Source: Duganella sp. SG902
Lineage (GTDB): Bacteria > Pseudomonadota > Gammaproteobacteria > Burkholderiales > Burkholderiaceae_D
Reading direction: 5' to 3'
Length of the DNA: 64,000 nt
NCBI RefSeq assembly: GCF_013376005.1
Contig: NZ_JABMJK010000002.1
Span: 496,001-560,000, forward strand
In this document: in pieces, positions 10,489 through 18,959 of the stretch
How positions within the stretch are numbered: position 1 is the stretch's first letter
Layout: every line of letters starts with the position of its first letter
Program-made: the position numbers and the translations under genes
Notes under the pieces: generated by a model
Told to the model about the DNA's origin: nothing
What the model saw: only the letters and a program-made list of their open reading frames with translations
Databases searched by the model: none

Positions 10489-11072
10489 GTTGGTTCGATG
10501 TCAGAGCGCATATTGCGGTTGATGTCCTGGGTGTGGAAGCCGTAGCTGCCGCCTTCACGGATTTTGACGCGGTCGGCGAAGAACAGTTCCAGCGTGGTGC
10601 GGATGGTGGGGAAGGCCAGGTCGTCCCAGGGGATTTCCTTTTCCGTGAACATTTTGACGTCCAGGCTTTCCTCGCCGGGCGCGAATTCGAGGTCGAGCAG
10701 TTCGGCCAGGTAGAACATGTGGACCTGATGGACGCGCGCCACGTTGAGCAGCGTGAACAGGTTGCCAAGCTTGATATTGGCGCCGGCTTCCTCCTGGGTT
10801 TCGCGGATGGCGGCTTCGCTGGTGGTCTCGTTGTTTTCCATGAAACCGGCCGGCAGCGTCCAGTAGCCGTAGCGCGGCTCGATGGCGCGCTTGCACAGCA
10901 GCACTTTCAGTTCGCCGTCGCGCTCCCACACCGGGATCGAGCCCAGCACCATCTTTGGATTCTGGTAATGGATGGTGGCGCAGCTGCTGCACACATAGCG
11001 GGGACGGTTGTCGCCAGCCGGAATGGACAGGCTGACGGGGGAAGCGCATTCGGAACAGAATTTCATAAACAA
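10485..11072 (-). CDS. Nudix hydrolase with N-terminal zinc ribbon
   Basis: A 195-residue protein. Its N-terminal zinc ribbon has two Cys pairs (FCSECASP and YVCSSCATI), followed by a Nudix domain with a complete Nudix box ([23 protein letters not shown] is its region, about residues 77-99; the key residues are G, E, REtqEE and G). It resembles zinc-ribbon Nudix proteins of the NudC/ADP-ribose-pyrophosphatase type, but the NudC-specific SQPWPFPxS motif is absent. Substrate unknown; a nucleotide-sugar or dinucleotide is likely. It is the first gene of the aat-bpt-pyrD run. Confidence 0.88.
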   Translation of the reverse strand: MFMKFCSECASPVSLSIPAGDNRPRYVCSSCATIHYQNPKMVLGSIPVWERDGELKVLLCKRAIEPRYGYWTLPAGFMENNETTSEAAIRETQEEAGANIKLGNLFTLLNVARVHQVHMFYLAELLDLEFAPGEESLDVKMFTEKEIPWDDLAFPTIRTTLELFFADRVKIREGGSYGFHTQDINRNMRSDIEPT

Positions 11073-11186
11073 TTGCTCAAGTCGATTTTATGCTTACTTT
11101 ACACCGATTGCCGTCCGCGCGGCATGTCGCGCGCGGCGCCGGCCGGGCATTTATTCGAACTATCGCGCCTGTTTTGGGGATTGATA

Positions 11187-11215
11187 TTGCCTAAACTCCA
11201 GATCTGCCCTATAAT
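11187..11215 (+). promoter_or_regulatory. Sigma-70 promoter of tRNA-fMet
   Basis: -35 TTGCCT (11187-11192), a 17-base spacer and a perfect -10 TATAAT (11210-11215). Transcription would start near 11222, about 6 bases before the mature tRNA. Confidence 0.85.
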
Positions 11216-11227
11216 AACGGCATCAGA

Positions 11228-11304
11228 CGCGGGGTGGAGCAGTCTGGCAGCTCGTCGGGCTCATAACCCGAAGGTCACAGGTTCAAATCCTGTCCCCGCA
11301 ACCA
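11228..11304 (+). tRNA. Initiator tRNA-fMet (CAT anticodon)
   Basis: A 77-base tRNA with encoded CCA. Acceptor strands are CGCGGGG and CCCCGCA, so C1 faces A72, the mismatch that marks bacterial initiator tRNAs. The anticodon arm GGGCTCATAACCC carries the three G-C pairs needed for P-site entry. The T arm holds GGTTCAAATCC. It has its own promoter upstream and a terminator hairpin just downstream, so it is a single-gene unit. Confidence 0.98.
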
Positions 11305-11310
11305 AATTCG

Positions 11311-11347
11311 AAGCCGTTGATACCGTCGGGGATCAGCGGCTTTTTCG
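11311..11347 (+). terminator. Intrinsic terminator of tRNA-fMet
   Basis: AAGCCG (11311-11316) pairs with CGGCTT (11337-11342), extended inward by TTGAT against ATCAG. A T run begins at 11341. It lies 6 bases after the tRNA. Confidence 0.8.
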
Positions 11348-11356
11348 TTTTGGCCC

Positions 11357-11824
11357 TCAGGGGCGAACGTCCTTTTCATCATCTTCTGGGAAAAAATTTT
11401 CGTTAAGAAGCTGATCTAATGAATATGGATTCTCTTGCGGGAAAAGTGCTGGGCTCATGTGCGTTTCGTTTGCCACAGCCATCAGAGCTCTGGGATAGTT
11501 ATGCTTTACGTAGTCGTCCAGCTGGGGGCGCAGACTAGGCATGCGTTCAAGGATGTCCAGAATCCGGCTGCGATGTTCGATGATTGTGCTGACCCAGCTC
11601 CGTGAGCGCCGTAGAGGCTGAAATTGATACTTCAGCAAATGCGTCATCAAGCCACGCAAACGGCTTGCGATCTCGTTCTTGTCCTTGCGCACTTGATGCC
11701 CCAGCTCTGAGATGATGTTTTCCACATCCAGCTGATCGAATTTGCCGGCGCGGAGCAGGGCGATCTGGGTTTCGGTCCAGATCAATGTGTCGGCTTCGTA
11801 GAGGTTGTTGAGATGATCGTCCAT
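11357..11824 (-). CDS. DUF29 family protein
   Basis: A 155-residue protein of the DUF29 family, recognisable by LYEADTLIWTETQIALLRAGKFDQLDVENIISELG near the N-terminus and the basic middle (LMTHLLKYQFQP...SWVSTIIEHRSRI). It is all-helical by appearance, with no signal peptide or membrane segment. The molecular function of DUF29 is not established; family members are often multicopy and patchily distributed. It sits just after the tRNA-fMet unit on the opposite strand, next to a regulator remnant, in a small accessory pocket. Confidence 0.82.
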   Translation of the reverse strand: MDDHLNNLYEADTLIWTETQIALLRAGKFDQLDVENIISELGHQVRKDKNEIASRLRGLMTHLLKYQFQPLRRSRSWVSTIIEHRSRILDILERMPSLRPQLDDYVKHNYPRALMAVANETHMSPALFPQENPYSLDQLLNENFFPEDDEKDVRP

Positions 11825-11870
11825 GGGGCACCATCTTAGAACGGTGAGTGAATATCCAATTTATGCTGGA

Positions 11871-12104
11871 TCAAATAGGGCTGCAAGCAGCCACGGCTTG
11901 GCGGATGTAGGTCACCATCGTCTGGCTGATCCAGGTCCCCTTCAGGAGCTCAGGCTCGTTGTCGTGGGCGAGGTCGAGGCGGGCTTGGAGGTCCGGGCTG
12001 TCGCCAATGCGGTCGCGTATTAATTGCTGCCACTCGCGTGCCAAGGCCTGGGATACCGGGTCTTCCGGCGGAACGCCGTTGTCCATTTGGCGTTGCAGCC
12101 TAAG
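11871..12104 (-). pseudogene. Remnant of a MerR-type regulator: C-terminal TipAS domain fragment
   Basis: The ORF from the ATG at 12086 encodes only 71 residues (MDNGVPPEDPVSQALAREWQ...). These resemble the C-terminal half of the TipAS drug-recognition domain of MerR-family regulators (pattern PPxDPxVQALARRW near its start). The frame reads back six more codons (LRLQRQ) in a way that still fits the family, until an in-frame TAA at 12105-12107. No MerR DNA-binding domain exists in the 80 bases before alkA. I read it as a degraded leftover rather than a working gene. A short stand-alone protein cannot be excluded. Confidence 0.6.
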
Positions 12105-12186
12105 TTAGAGTGCCGTTGACTCCTCTGCGGGTTTATTGCTGCCGGCGCGCAGTAAGCCCTGAAGTTACGTCAGGTTCAAGGGGAAT

Positions 12187-13074
12187 TTAGTCACGTGGAT
12201 GCAGGCTGGCCCACAGGTGGGCGGCAGCCATGGTGCGATGCGGAGCGTAAGCGGCCAGGATGGCCTCGGTGCGTTTGATGTCCGGCTTGGCGTCCTCGCC
12301 CAGCAGGGTTTGCAGTGCGGCGCGTACGGCCACGTCGCCGTGCAGCGAGCAGTCGGCGTAACCGTAACCGCGCAGCAGACCGTAGTTGACGGTCCAGGGG
12401 CCGATGCCTTTGACGGCCAGCAGGGCGGCGGAGATGTGTTCGATGGTGTTGTCGTCCGCGAGCTCCAGCCGCAGCTCACCATTGGCCACCAGGGCGGCGA
12501 GGCGCAGCAGGGTTTCGGCCTTGGCGCGCGAGAATTTGCGGCTGGTGAGGTCTTCCACCGACAGCGCCGCCGCGCCGCGCGCGTCCGGGTAGCACCACAA
12601 GCCGCTGCTGTGCTGGCGGCCGGCCAGCAGGATGAAGGTGCGGCGCAGGGCGATGGCGAACGACAGGTTGATCTGCTGGCCGATGATGGCCCAGGTCAGC
12701 GCCTCGAACACGGTGGCCGACTGCACGATGCGCAGGCCGGGCTGCCGGCGTACGAGGGCGCCGAATAGTTTGTCCTTCTTCACGAAGGCGCTGAACGGCG
12801 CGGGATCGATGCGCAGGCCAAGGATGTTCAGCACGGCCTCGCGCGCTTGCTCGCGGCCGTCCGCGCTCAGGGCGCCGTCCGCGCGGACGGTGATGCTGGC
12901 GCTGGCCGGCCGCAGCGCGATGTCCAGCACCACCGGCACGCCATCCAGCAGCACGCCCTTGCGCAGGCGTTCGTCGCTGACTTCTTCCGCCACGCTTTCG
13001 GCGTCGCGGCGGTGGAAGGCCAGCACGTCTTGCAGGCGATAGTCGGCCGGCAGTTCCAGCGTGTAGGGCTTCAT
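12187..13074 (-). CDS. alkA: DNA-3-methyladenine glycosylase II (AlkA-like)
   Basis: Base-excision repair glycosylase that removes alkylated purines. The 295-residue protein has the AlkA N-terminal domain (LPADYRLQDVLAFHRRDAESVAEE), the helical core (TWAIIGQQINLSFAIALRR) and the helix-hairpin-helix motif GIGPWTVNYGLLRG. The following HGDVAVRAAL supplies the catalytic Asp, equivalent to AlkA Asp238. The start overlaps the upstream EamA exporter stop by 4 bases. No Ada domain is fused. Confidence 0.92.
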   Translation of the reverse strand: MKPYTLELPADYRLQDVLAFHRRDAESVAEEVSDERLRKGVLLDGVPVVLDIALRPASASITVRADGALSADGREQAREAVLNILGLRIDPAPFSAFVKKDKLFGALVRRQPGLRIVQSATVFEALTWAIIGQQINLSFAIALRRTFILLAGRQHSSGLWCYPDARGAAALSVEDLTSRKFSRAKAETLLRLAALVANGELRLELADDNTIEHISAALLAVKGIGPWTVNYGLLRGYGYADCSLHGDVAVRAALQTLLGEDAKPDIKRTEAILAAYAPHRTMAAAHLWASLHPRD

Positions 13075-13955
13075 GCGGAACGTGGCTTGACGCCGAAGCT
13101 GGGCCGGAAGCCCGTCACCAGCGCGGTGCCGGCGATGACGATGGCGGCACCGGCGAAGGTGTACCAGCCCACCGTCTCGCCCAGGAACAGCACGCCCCAG
13201 AGGATGCCGAACAACGGGCTAAGGAAGGTCACGGTCAGCGCCGACGACGGGCCGACGTCTTGGATCAGGCGGAAGTAGATCAGGTAGGCCACGCCGCTGC
13301 ACAACACGCCCAGCGCGATCACCGCGCCCATGATGCCGACGGTCGGCTCGCCCGGCGCGGGGAAGAACGGCACCACCGGCAGCACCAGCAGCGCCGAGGT
13401 CCACATCGAGCCATGCGCGTTGGCGAACGGCTCCACCGCCTTGGCCTGCTTGGCGTAGTTGCTGGCGATGCCGTAGTTGAAGGACGCGAACAGCACCGCC
13501 GCGATGGCGATGCCGGCGCCCGGCTTGGAACTGACGTGGTCAAAGCCCACCAGCAGCGCCACGCCGGCCGTGCCCAGCGCGAGGCCGAGCAGCACCTTGC
13601 CGCTGACCATGGTGCGCGACCATACGGCGGCGATCAGCGTGCCCCACAGCGGCGTGGTGGCGTTCAGCACCGCCAGCACGGAGGCCGACAGCGTGCGCGC
13701 GGCGAACGCGAACATCAGGAAGGGCAGGGCGGAGTTGAACAGGCCGAGGATGAAGTAGTGCTTCCAGTGCTGTTTCAGGTCCAGCGATTTTTTCAGGAAC
13801 ACGCCGATCACCGCCAGGAACAGCGCCGCGAACAGCACGCGGTATTCGATCAGCACCGCGGCGCCCAGCACCGGCGCGGCGATCCGCATGAACAGGAAGG
13901 AACCGCCCCAGATGGCGGCCAGCAGGATAAGGCGGAGTAGGTTGGCGGTGCTCAT
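13071..13955 (-). CDS. EamA/DMT-family transporter
   Basis: A 294-residue inner-membrane protein with ten hydrophobic segments arranged as two EamA repeats (start LLRLILLAAIWGGSFLFMR, second repeat from about residue 155). Members export amino acids and other metabolites; the substrate here is unknown. It precedes alkA on the same transcript (4-base overlap), and nothing in this neighbourhood suggests a shared pathway. Confidence 0.9.
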   Translation of the reverse strand: MSTANLLRLILLAAIWGGSFLFMRIAAPVLGAAVLIEYRVLFAALFLAVIGVFLKKSLDLKQHWKHYFILGLFNSALPFLMFAFAARTLSASVLAVLNATTPLWGTLIAAVWSRTMVSGKVLLGLALGTAGVALLVGFDHVSSKPGAGIAIAAVLFASFNYGIASNYAKQAKAVEPFANAHGSMWTSALLVLPVVPFFPAPGEPTVGIMGAVIALGVLCSGVAYLIYFRLIQDVGPSSALTVTFLSPLFGILWGVLFLGETVGWYTFAGAAIVIAGTALVTGFRPSFGVKPRSA

Positions 13956-14024
13956 GCGGATTCCAGAAAAAGACGTATTCTCCGGCCAGCGCGCCGATCA
14001 CGCCAGTCGTTTCTTGCTTTTGAA

Positions 14025-15047
14025 TTAAACCGCGCCGCTGTCGGCCACGCACACCGCGTCGCCGGCCTTGGTCGGCGCGGCGGCGTGCGGCACGATCAAG
14101 TTGGTCGGCACGCCGTTTTTGATCGCGGTCATTTCAGCCAATATCGAGATGGCGATTTCGGACGGCGTCTTGCTGCCGATGTATAGCCCGATCGGCCCAT
14201 GCAGGCGGGCCAGCTGTTCCGGCGTCAGGTCGAATTCCAGCAGCCGTTCGCGGCGCTTGCTGTTGTTCAGGCGCGAGCCGATGGCGCCGACGTAGAAGGC
14301 GTCCGACTTCAAGGCCTCCATCAGCGCCAGGTCGTCCAGTTTCGGATCATGGGTCAGCGCCACCACGGCGCTGCGGTGGTCCAGCTTCATGTCGATCACC
14401 ACGTCGTCCGGCATCTCGTGCACCAGCTGCACGCCATCGACGTGCCAGCCGGCCCGGTATTCCTCGCGCGGATCGCAGACGGTCACGCTGTAATCCATGG
14501 CCAGCGCGATCTGCGCCAGGAAGCGCGACAACTGCCCGGCGCCGATGATCAGCAAGCGCCAGCGCGGACCGTGCAGCGTGACCATGGCCTGTTCGCTGAC
14601 CTGCATCTGCGCGCCCGGCGTGGCCTTGGACAGTTCCACTTCGCCGCTGCGCAGGTCGAGGCGGCGCTGCACCAGTTCATGGCGTTCCAGCCGCTCCAGC
14701 AGCTCGGCAATGCGGCTGCGCCCGGACAGCGGCTCGATCGACAGCTCGATGGTGCCGCCGCAAGGCAGGCCGAAACGGTGCGCCTCGTCGGCCGTGATGC
14801 CGTAGCTGACGATTTCCGGCACGGTGCGGCTGATGCCCTCGTTGCGCACGCGCGCGATCAGGTCGTCCTCGATGCAGCCGCCCGAGACGGAGCCGATCAC
14901 CGTGCCGTCCTCGCGGATGGCCAGCGTGGCGCCGATGGGGCGCGGGCTGGAGCCCCAGGTCTTGATGACGGTGATCAGCTCGCAGCGGCTCCCGGCGGCG
15001 ATCCACGCGGCGCTGGTTTTCAGTACTTCGAGGTCGATAGAGTCCAT
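14025..15047 (-). CDS. XdhC/CoxI-family protein
   Basis: A 340-residue protein with the N-terminal XdhC/CoxI domain (ELITVIKTWGSSPRPIGATLAI, SVSGGCIEDDLI) and a C-terminal Rossmann domain (LLIIGAGQLSRFLAQIALAMDYSVTVCDPR, ending with VGAIGSRLNNSKRRERL). The family helps insert sulfurated molybdenum cofactor into xanthine-dehydrogenase-type enzymes. No xdhA/xdhB gene lies in the window, so its client is elsewhere. Moco synthesis genes (moaA, mobA-moeA) lie about 30 kb away. Confidence 0.9.
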   Translation of the reverse strand: MDSIDLEVLKTSAAWIAAGSRCELITVIKTWGSSPRPIGATLAIREDGTVIGSVSGGCIEDDLIARVRNEGISRTVPEIVSYGITADEAHRFGLPCGGTIELSIEPLSGRSRIAELLERLERHELVQRRLDLRSGEVELSKATPGAQMQVSEQAMVTLHGPRWRLLIIGAGQLSRFLAQIALAMDYSVTVCDPREEYRAGWHVDGVQLVHEMPDDVVIDMKLDHRSAVVALTHDPKLDDLALMEALKSDAFYVGAIGSRLNNSKRRERLLEFDLTPEQLARLHGPIGLYIGSKTPSEIAISILAEMTAIKNGVPTNLIVPHAAAPTKAGDAVCVADSGAV

Positions 15048-15091
15048 GGATGGAATATACTACGCCGGTGCCAATCTTGCAGGGAACGGAT

Positions 15092-15220
15092 ATGCCTCAA
15101 AAGGAAGACGACGGTTCGCCCAAATTCGGCCGCCTGCTGGTGGTGCTGATTTTCGCCGTGCTGGTTTGCGCCGGCCTGACCTGGCTGATGGCGACGGTCT
15201 TCCCCAACTTCCCGAACTAG
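15092..15220 (+). CDS. Small single-span membrane protein, 42 residues
   Basis: A short ORF starting at ATG 15092 with a strong ribosome-binding site (AGGGAAC, 15081-15087). The protein has a charged head (MPQKEDDGSPKFGR), one hydrophobic helix (LLVVLIFAVLVCAGLTWLM) and a short tail (ATVFPNFPN). The charge pattern suggests the N-terminus stays inside. Its last four bases overlap the end of the convergent secreted-protein gene. Function unknown. It is below the usual annotation length cut-off and easy to miss. Confidence 0.65.
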   Translation: MPQKEDDGSPKFGRLLVVLIFAVLVCAGLTWLMATVFPNFPN

Positions 15221-15618
15221 ATCTTGCAGGCCGCGGCCAGCGCGCTGTCGAACGCGCTGTCCGGCACGATGTCTTCCGGGTTGAATTTCTCGAACTTGTA
15301 ATTCTCGATCGGCTCGCCCTTGCCCATCGCCTCGGGGTAGTAGACCTGCGCCAGCAGGGTGGTGGTGTGCTCCTCGCACGCGTACACGTGCAGCATCTTC
15401 ACCGAGCGATACAGCTTGCCCTCGGGCGTTTTCTGCGGGCGTCCGTAGCTTTGCATGGACCAGACCTTGCGCGTCTTCTCGGCCTTGATCACGCTGGCCT
15501 TGTCGATGTAGAAGACGTTGCCGCCGCTGCCGCCCACCTTCATCCACTGGGCCGCCTGCGCCCAGCCGGCCGTGAGCATCAATGCGACCGCTGTTGCGGC
15601 CAGGCCTGGCTTGCGCAT
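15217..15618 (-). CDS. Secreted protein, surface-adhesin-E-like
   Basis: A 133-residue exported protein with a signal peptide (MRKPGLAATAVALMLTAGWAQA, cut after AQA). The mature part (WMKVGGSGGNVFYIDKASVIKAEKTRKVWSM, then LYRSVKMLHVYACEEHTTTLLAQVYY) resembles the surface-adhesin E-like domain found in many small beta-proteobacterial periplasmic proteins. Two cysteines (in YACEE and AACKI) may form a disulfide. It lies 10 bases after the M48-like lipoprotein gene, in the same direction. Confidence 0.72.
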   Translation of the reverse strand: MRKPGLAATAVALMLTAGWAQAAQWMKVGGSGGNVFYIDKASVIKAEKTRKVWSMQSYGRPQKTPEGKLYRSVKMLHVYACEEHTTTLLAQVYYPEAMGKGEPIENYKFEKFNPEDIVPDSAFDSALAAACKI

Positions 15619-15628
15619 GGCGTTCTCC

Positions 15629-16714
15629 TTATGGAACCAGCGGCCGCTTGGCCGCTTGCTTGCCGCGGATTTCGGCGACGGTCTTGTCGATCACCGCCAG
15701 GCGATGCGACACGGCCGGGTGATTGGCGGTATAGCCGTTCAGCACCGTGGCCGGATACTGGTTGGCGAGGCGTTGCCAGAAGGCGCGCGCGCCCTCCACG
15801 CTGTAGCCGGCGCGGGCCACCATGTACAGCGACAGGTAGTCGGCGGCGCCATCGAGATCCTGCGGCATCGGCTTGACGCCGGCGGTGCCGATCAACATCG
15901 ACAGGTCGGGGCGCACGGCCACCAGGTTGTCGATGATGCTGCCCACGGTGTAGGCCTGCTTGGTGATGGCCGCGTGCCCCAGCACATTGTGGGCGATGTC
16001 CTTGGCCAGCACATAGGCGATGGCCTCGTCGCTCTGCGCGAAGTTGACCATGCCGCGCGTGATCATCACGCGCTGGCCGTCGGAATAGGCGTTGATGTTG
16101 TCCGAATTGCCGATGTCGATCTTGAAGGCGCAGGCGCGCGTCACCGGCACCTTGAGCTGCTGGTTGTTGCCGCCGCGCGCCACCGTCAGGTCGAGCGACT
16201 GGCTGCTGCCGGCCAGCGGGCCGAGGATGGCGGCGGCCTGCGTTTCGGCGTTGGCGCCGACCGGCAGCACCTTGCCGTTGGCGGCCACCAGCGCGTCGCC
16301 CTTGCGCAGGCCGGCGCGCGCGGCGCCGCTGCCGGACAGCACGCTGGCCACTTCCAGGCGGTCGCCGTAGTTGAGCACCGCCTGCGCGGCGTCGACGAAT
16401 TCGCCGGTGTAGGAATATTTGTTCTTGGCGGTGAAGCCGAGCAGGTTGCGGGCCTGCGTGCGGCACAGGTCCGCGTTGTTGATCAGCAGGGGACCGGCGA
16501 TGCGGTACAGGCGGTCCTGCAGGGCCACCATCTGGCTCAGTTGCTGCCGGGCGGCGGCCATCTTGGCGGTAACCACCGGCGGCGCCTCGGTCACGCTGCT
16601 GACGACCGCCGGCGCGGGCTCCGGCGCTGCCGGCCGCGATTGGAAGGAGGAGCAGCCGGAGAGCAGCGCCGCCGCCGCAAGGGATAATGTGCCGAATTTA
16701 CGCGTCTTGTTCAT
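15629..16714 (-). CDS. M48-like lipoprotein with PDZ domain; metalloprotease site lost
   Basis: A 361-residue lipoprotein with lipobox LLSGC (Cys21). A PDZ-like segment follows (about 115-190, with SVLSGSGAARAGLRKGDALVAANGK), then an M48-type peptidase domain (about 200-350). Where M48 enzymes have HExxH this protein reads KDIAH (238-242), and the third zinc ligand of the EAD motif reads AAD (290-292). Two of three zinc ligands and the general base are therefore changed. The surrounding fold motifs (VLGHAA, LYMVARAGY, HPAVSHRLAVI) are intact, so it looks like a maintained pseudo-protease, perhaps a chaperone or adaptor in the envelope. It follows dut by 23 bases. Confidence 0.85.
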   Translation of the reverse strand: MNKTRKFGTLSLAAAALLSGCSSFQSRPAAPEPAPAVVSSVTEAPPVVTAKMAAARQQLSQMVALQDRLYRIAGPLLINNADLCRTQARNLLGFTAKNKYSYTGEFVDAAQAVLNYGDRLEVASVLSGSGAARAGLRKGDALVAANGKVLPVGANAETQAAAILGPLAGSSQSLDLTVARGGNNQQLKVPVTRACAFKIDIGNSDNINAYSDGQRVMITRGMVNFAQSDEAIAYVLAKDIAHNVLGHAAITKQAYTVGSIIDNLVAVRPDLSMLIGTAGVKPMPQDLDGAADYLSLYMVARAGYSVEGARAFWQRLANQYPATVLNGYTANHPAVSHRLAVIDKTVAEIRGKQAAKRPLVP

Positions 16715-16737
16715 CCCTGTGCTCCGTCTCCATGTTA

Positions 16738-17187
16738 TTAGTGTTTGCCAGTGCTGCCGAAACCGCCGGCGCCGCGTTCGCTGGTGTCGAATTCTTCAAC
16801 TACATTAAAACCGACCTGCAGGACCGGCACGATGATCAGCTGCGCCAGGCGTTCCATCGGCTGCAGCGTGAAGGCGCTGTGGCCGCGGTTCCAGGTCGAC
16901 ACCATCAACTGGCCCTGGTAGTCGGAGTCGATCAAGCCTACCAGATTACCCAGCACGATGCCGTTTTTATGGCCCATGCCGCTGCGCGGCAGGATCATGG
17001 CGGCGTAACCCGGATCGGCGATGTGGATCGCCAGGCCGGTGGGAATCAGCACGGTCTGGCCGGCTTCGATCACCATCGGCGCGTCGATGCAGGCGCGCAG
17101 GTCCAGGCCCGCCGAGCCGGGCGTCGCGTACGCCGGCAGTTGGTCCTTCATGCGCGGGTCCAGGATTTTAACGTCTACGTTTTTCAT
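16738..17187 (-). CDS. dut: dUTP diphosphatase (dUTPase)
   Basis: Hydrolyses dUTP to dUMP, keeping uracil out of DNA and feeding thymidylate synthesis. The 149-residue trimeric-type enzyme shows all five motifs: [35 protein letters not shown] and the C-terminal [10 protein letters not shown] arm. It starts directly after the coaBC stop. The dut-coaBC pairing is common in proteobacteria. Confidence 0.98.
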   Translation of the reverse strand: MKNVDVKILDPRMKDQLPAYATPGSAGLDLRACIDAPMVIEAGQTVLIPTGLAIHIADPGYAAMILPRSGMGHKNGIVLGNLVGLIDSDYQGQLMVSTWNRGHSAFTLQPMERLAQLIIVPVLQVGFNVVEEFDTSERGAGGFGSTGKH

Positions 17188-18414
17188 TTATTTAGCGAAC
17201 AAAGAGTGTTGCGAGATCCGTTTGGAGATCTCCGAAATCAGTTGGCGCGCCAGCGTCAGTTTGTCGGCGCGCGGCAGGATGGTGTGGCCGTTCTCGTCGA
17301 ACAGGATGATGGTGTTGTCGTCCTGGCCGAAGGTGTGGTGGCCGATGTTCCCGACCAGCAGCGGGATGCCTTTTTTCTCGCGCTTGTCGGCGCCGAACTG
17401 CACCAGGTTCTCCGACTCGGCGGCGAAGCCCACGCAGTAGGGATGGCCGGCCAGGTTGGTGCGCGCCGCCACGGTGGCCAGGATGTCCGGGTTCTGCTCG
17501 AACTTGAGGTCGGGCGCGGTGCCGTCCGGGTTTTTCTTGAGCTTTTGCTCGCTGGCGTTGGCGATGCGCCAGTCGGCCACCGCCGCCACCGCGATGAAGA
17601 TGTGCTGTTGCTCGACGTCGGCCATCACCGCGTCGTACATCTGCTGCGCGCTCTGCACGCTGATGCGCTGCACGCCGAACGGCACCGGCAGCGTGACGGG
17701 GCCGGACACCAGCACCACCTCGGCCCCGGCCTCGCGCGCGGCGCGCGCCACGGCGTAGCCCATCTTGCCCGAGGACAGATTGGTGATGCCGCGCACCGGG
17801 TCGATCGGCTCGAAGGTCGGGCCGGCGGTGATCATGATGCGTTTGCCCGCCAGGACTTTCGGCTGGAACGAGGCGATCACTTCCTCCAGCAGCTGCTCCG
17901 GCTCCAGCATGCGGCCCAGGCCCACTTCGCCGCAGGCCTGGTCGCCGGCGGCGGGGCCGAACAGGGTGATGCCGTCGTCGCGCAGCGTCTGCACGTTGCG
18001 CTGGGTGGCGGGGTTCTGCCACATCTCCACGTTCATGGCCGGCGCTATCAGCAGCGGCACGTTGCGCGGACGGGCCACGCACATGGTCGAGAGCAGGTCG
18101 TCGCAGGCGCCGTGCGCCAGCTTGCGGATGAAGTCCGCCGAGCAGGGCGCGATGACGATGGCGTCGGCGTCGCGCGTGACGTCGATGTGGGCCATGTTGT
18201 TGTTGACGCGCGGGTCCCACTGGTCGGTGTACACCGGGCGGCCGGACAGCGCCTGCATGGTGACGGCCGTGATGAAGTGGGTGGCCGCCTCGGTCATCAC
18301 CACCTGCACCGAGGCGCCGGCCTTGGTGAAGGCGCGGCACAGTTCCGCCGCCTTGTAGCAGGCCACGCCGCCGGACAGGCCGAGGACGATTTTCTTACCA
18401 GTCAATTCCATCAT
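17188..18414 (-). CDS. coaBC: Bifunctional phosphopantothenoylcysteine decarboxylase / phosphopantothenate-cysteine ligase
   Basis: Two steps of coenzyme A synthesis in one 408-residue protein. The N-terminal CoaC flavoprotein half has GKKIVLGLSGGVACYKAAEL, the catalytic-His region and the PAMNVEMW loop. The C-terminal CoaB half (from about residue 190) has ITAGPTFEPIDPVRGITNLSSGKMG and the KKNPDGTAPDL region. It lies between lspA (13-base gap) and dut. Confidence 0.97.
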   Translation of the reverse strand: MMELTGKKIVLGLSGGVACYKAAELCRAFTKAGASVQVVMTEAATHFITAVTMQALSGRPVYTDQWDPRVNNNMAHIDVTRDADAIVIAPCSADFIRKLAHGACDDLLSTMCVARPRNVPLLIAPAMNVEMWQNPATQRNVQTLRDDGITLFGPAAGDQACGEVGLGRMLEPEQLLEEVIASFQPKVLAGKRIMITAGPTFEPIDPVRGITNLSSGKMGYAVARAAREAGAEVVLVSGPVTLPVPFGVQRISVQSAQQMYDAVMADVEQQHIFIAVAAVADWRIANASEQKLKKNPDGTAPDLKFEQNPDILATVAARTNLAGHPYCVGFAAESENLVQFGADKREKKGIPLLVGNIGHHTFGQDDNTIILFDENGHTILPRADKLTLARQLISEISKRISQHSLFAK

Positions 18415-18427
18415 GATGCTGCTCCGC

Positions 18428-18931
18428 TTATTTATTCACCCGGCGCAGTTCGTCGAGGATGAACAGGCCGGCGCCGATGCAGATGGCCGAATCGGCGACG
18501 TTGAACGCCGGGAAATGGCCGATGCCGGGCCAGTGGAAATCGAGGAAGTCGACCACGTGGCCGTAGGCGATGCGGTCGATGACGTTGCCGACGGCGCCGC
18601 CCAGGATCAGCGACAGCGCCCACGAGAACATGCGCTGGCTGCCGTTCTTCTTCAGCAGGTAGACGATGAACACCGCCGCGGCGATGCCGATGCCGGTGAA
18701 GAAGTAACGCTGCCAGCCGCCGCTGTTGCTCAGGAAGCTGAAGGCCGCGCCCTTGTTATAGGCCAGCACCAGGTTGAAGAACGAGGTGATGATTTTTTCT
18801 TCGCCCAGCTGGAAGGTCTTGGTGATGGTGATCTTGGTCAGCTGGTCGATCAGGATGACCAGGGCGGCGATGCACAGCCAAGGCGTGAGGCTCGACGAGG
18901 ATTTGGTCGGGAAGATTTTTTTGGTGGCCAT
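18428..18931 (-). CDS. lspA: Lipoprotein signal peptidase LspA
   Basis: Inner-membrane aspartic protease that removes lipoprotein signal peptides. With the start at 18931 (MATKKIF) it has 167 residues and four membrane helices. The catalytic aspartates are in [10 protein letters not shown] and FNVADSAI. The frame stays open for 55 codons upstream, but that stretch ([12 protein letters not shown]...) is translated palindromic repeat and not protein. It follows ileS and precedes coaBC. Confidence 0.96.
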   Translation of the reverse strand: MATKKIFPTKSSSSLTPWLCIAALVILIDQLTKITITKTFQLGEEKIITSFFNLVLAYNKGAAFSFLSNSGGWQRYFFTGIGIAAAVFIVYLLKKNGSQRMFSWALSLILGGAVGNVIDRIAYGHVVDFLDFHWPGIGHFPAFNVADSAICIGAGLFILDELRRVNK

Positions 18932-18959
18932 GTTGATCAATTTACGTAGCGGTAGCTCC

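Noticed and set aside
11278..12179. Nine-base match CAGGTTCAA in the tRNA-fMet T arm and at 12171, bracketing the DUF29/TipAS pocket, as an integration duplicate
   Set aside because: Nine bases is too short to distinguish from chance, the match is not at the tRNA 3' end, and there is no integrase gene.
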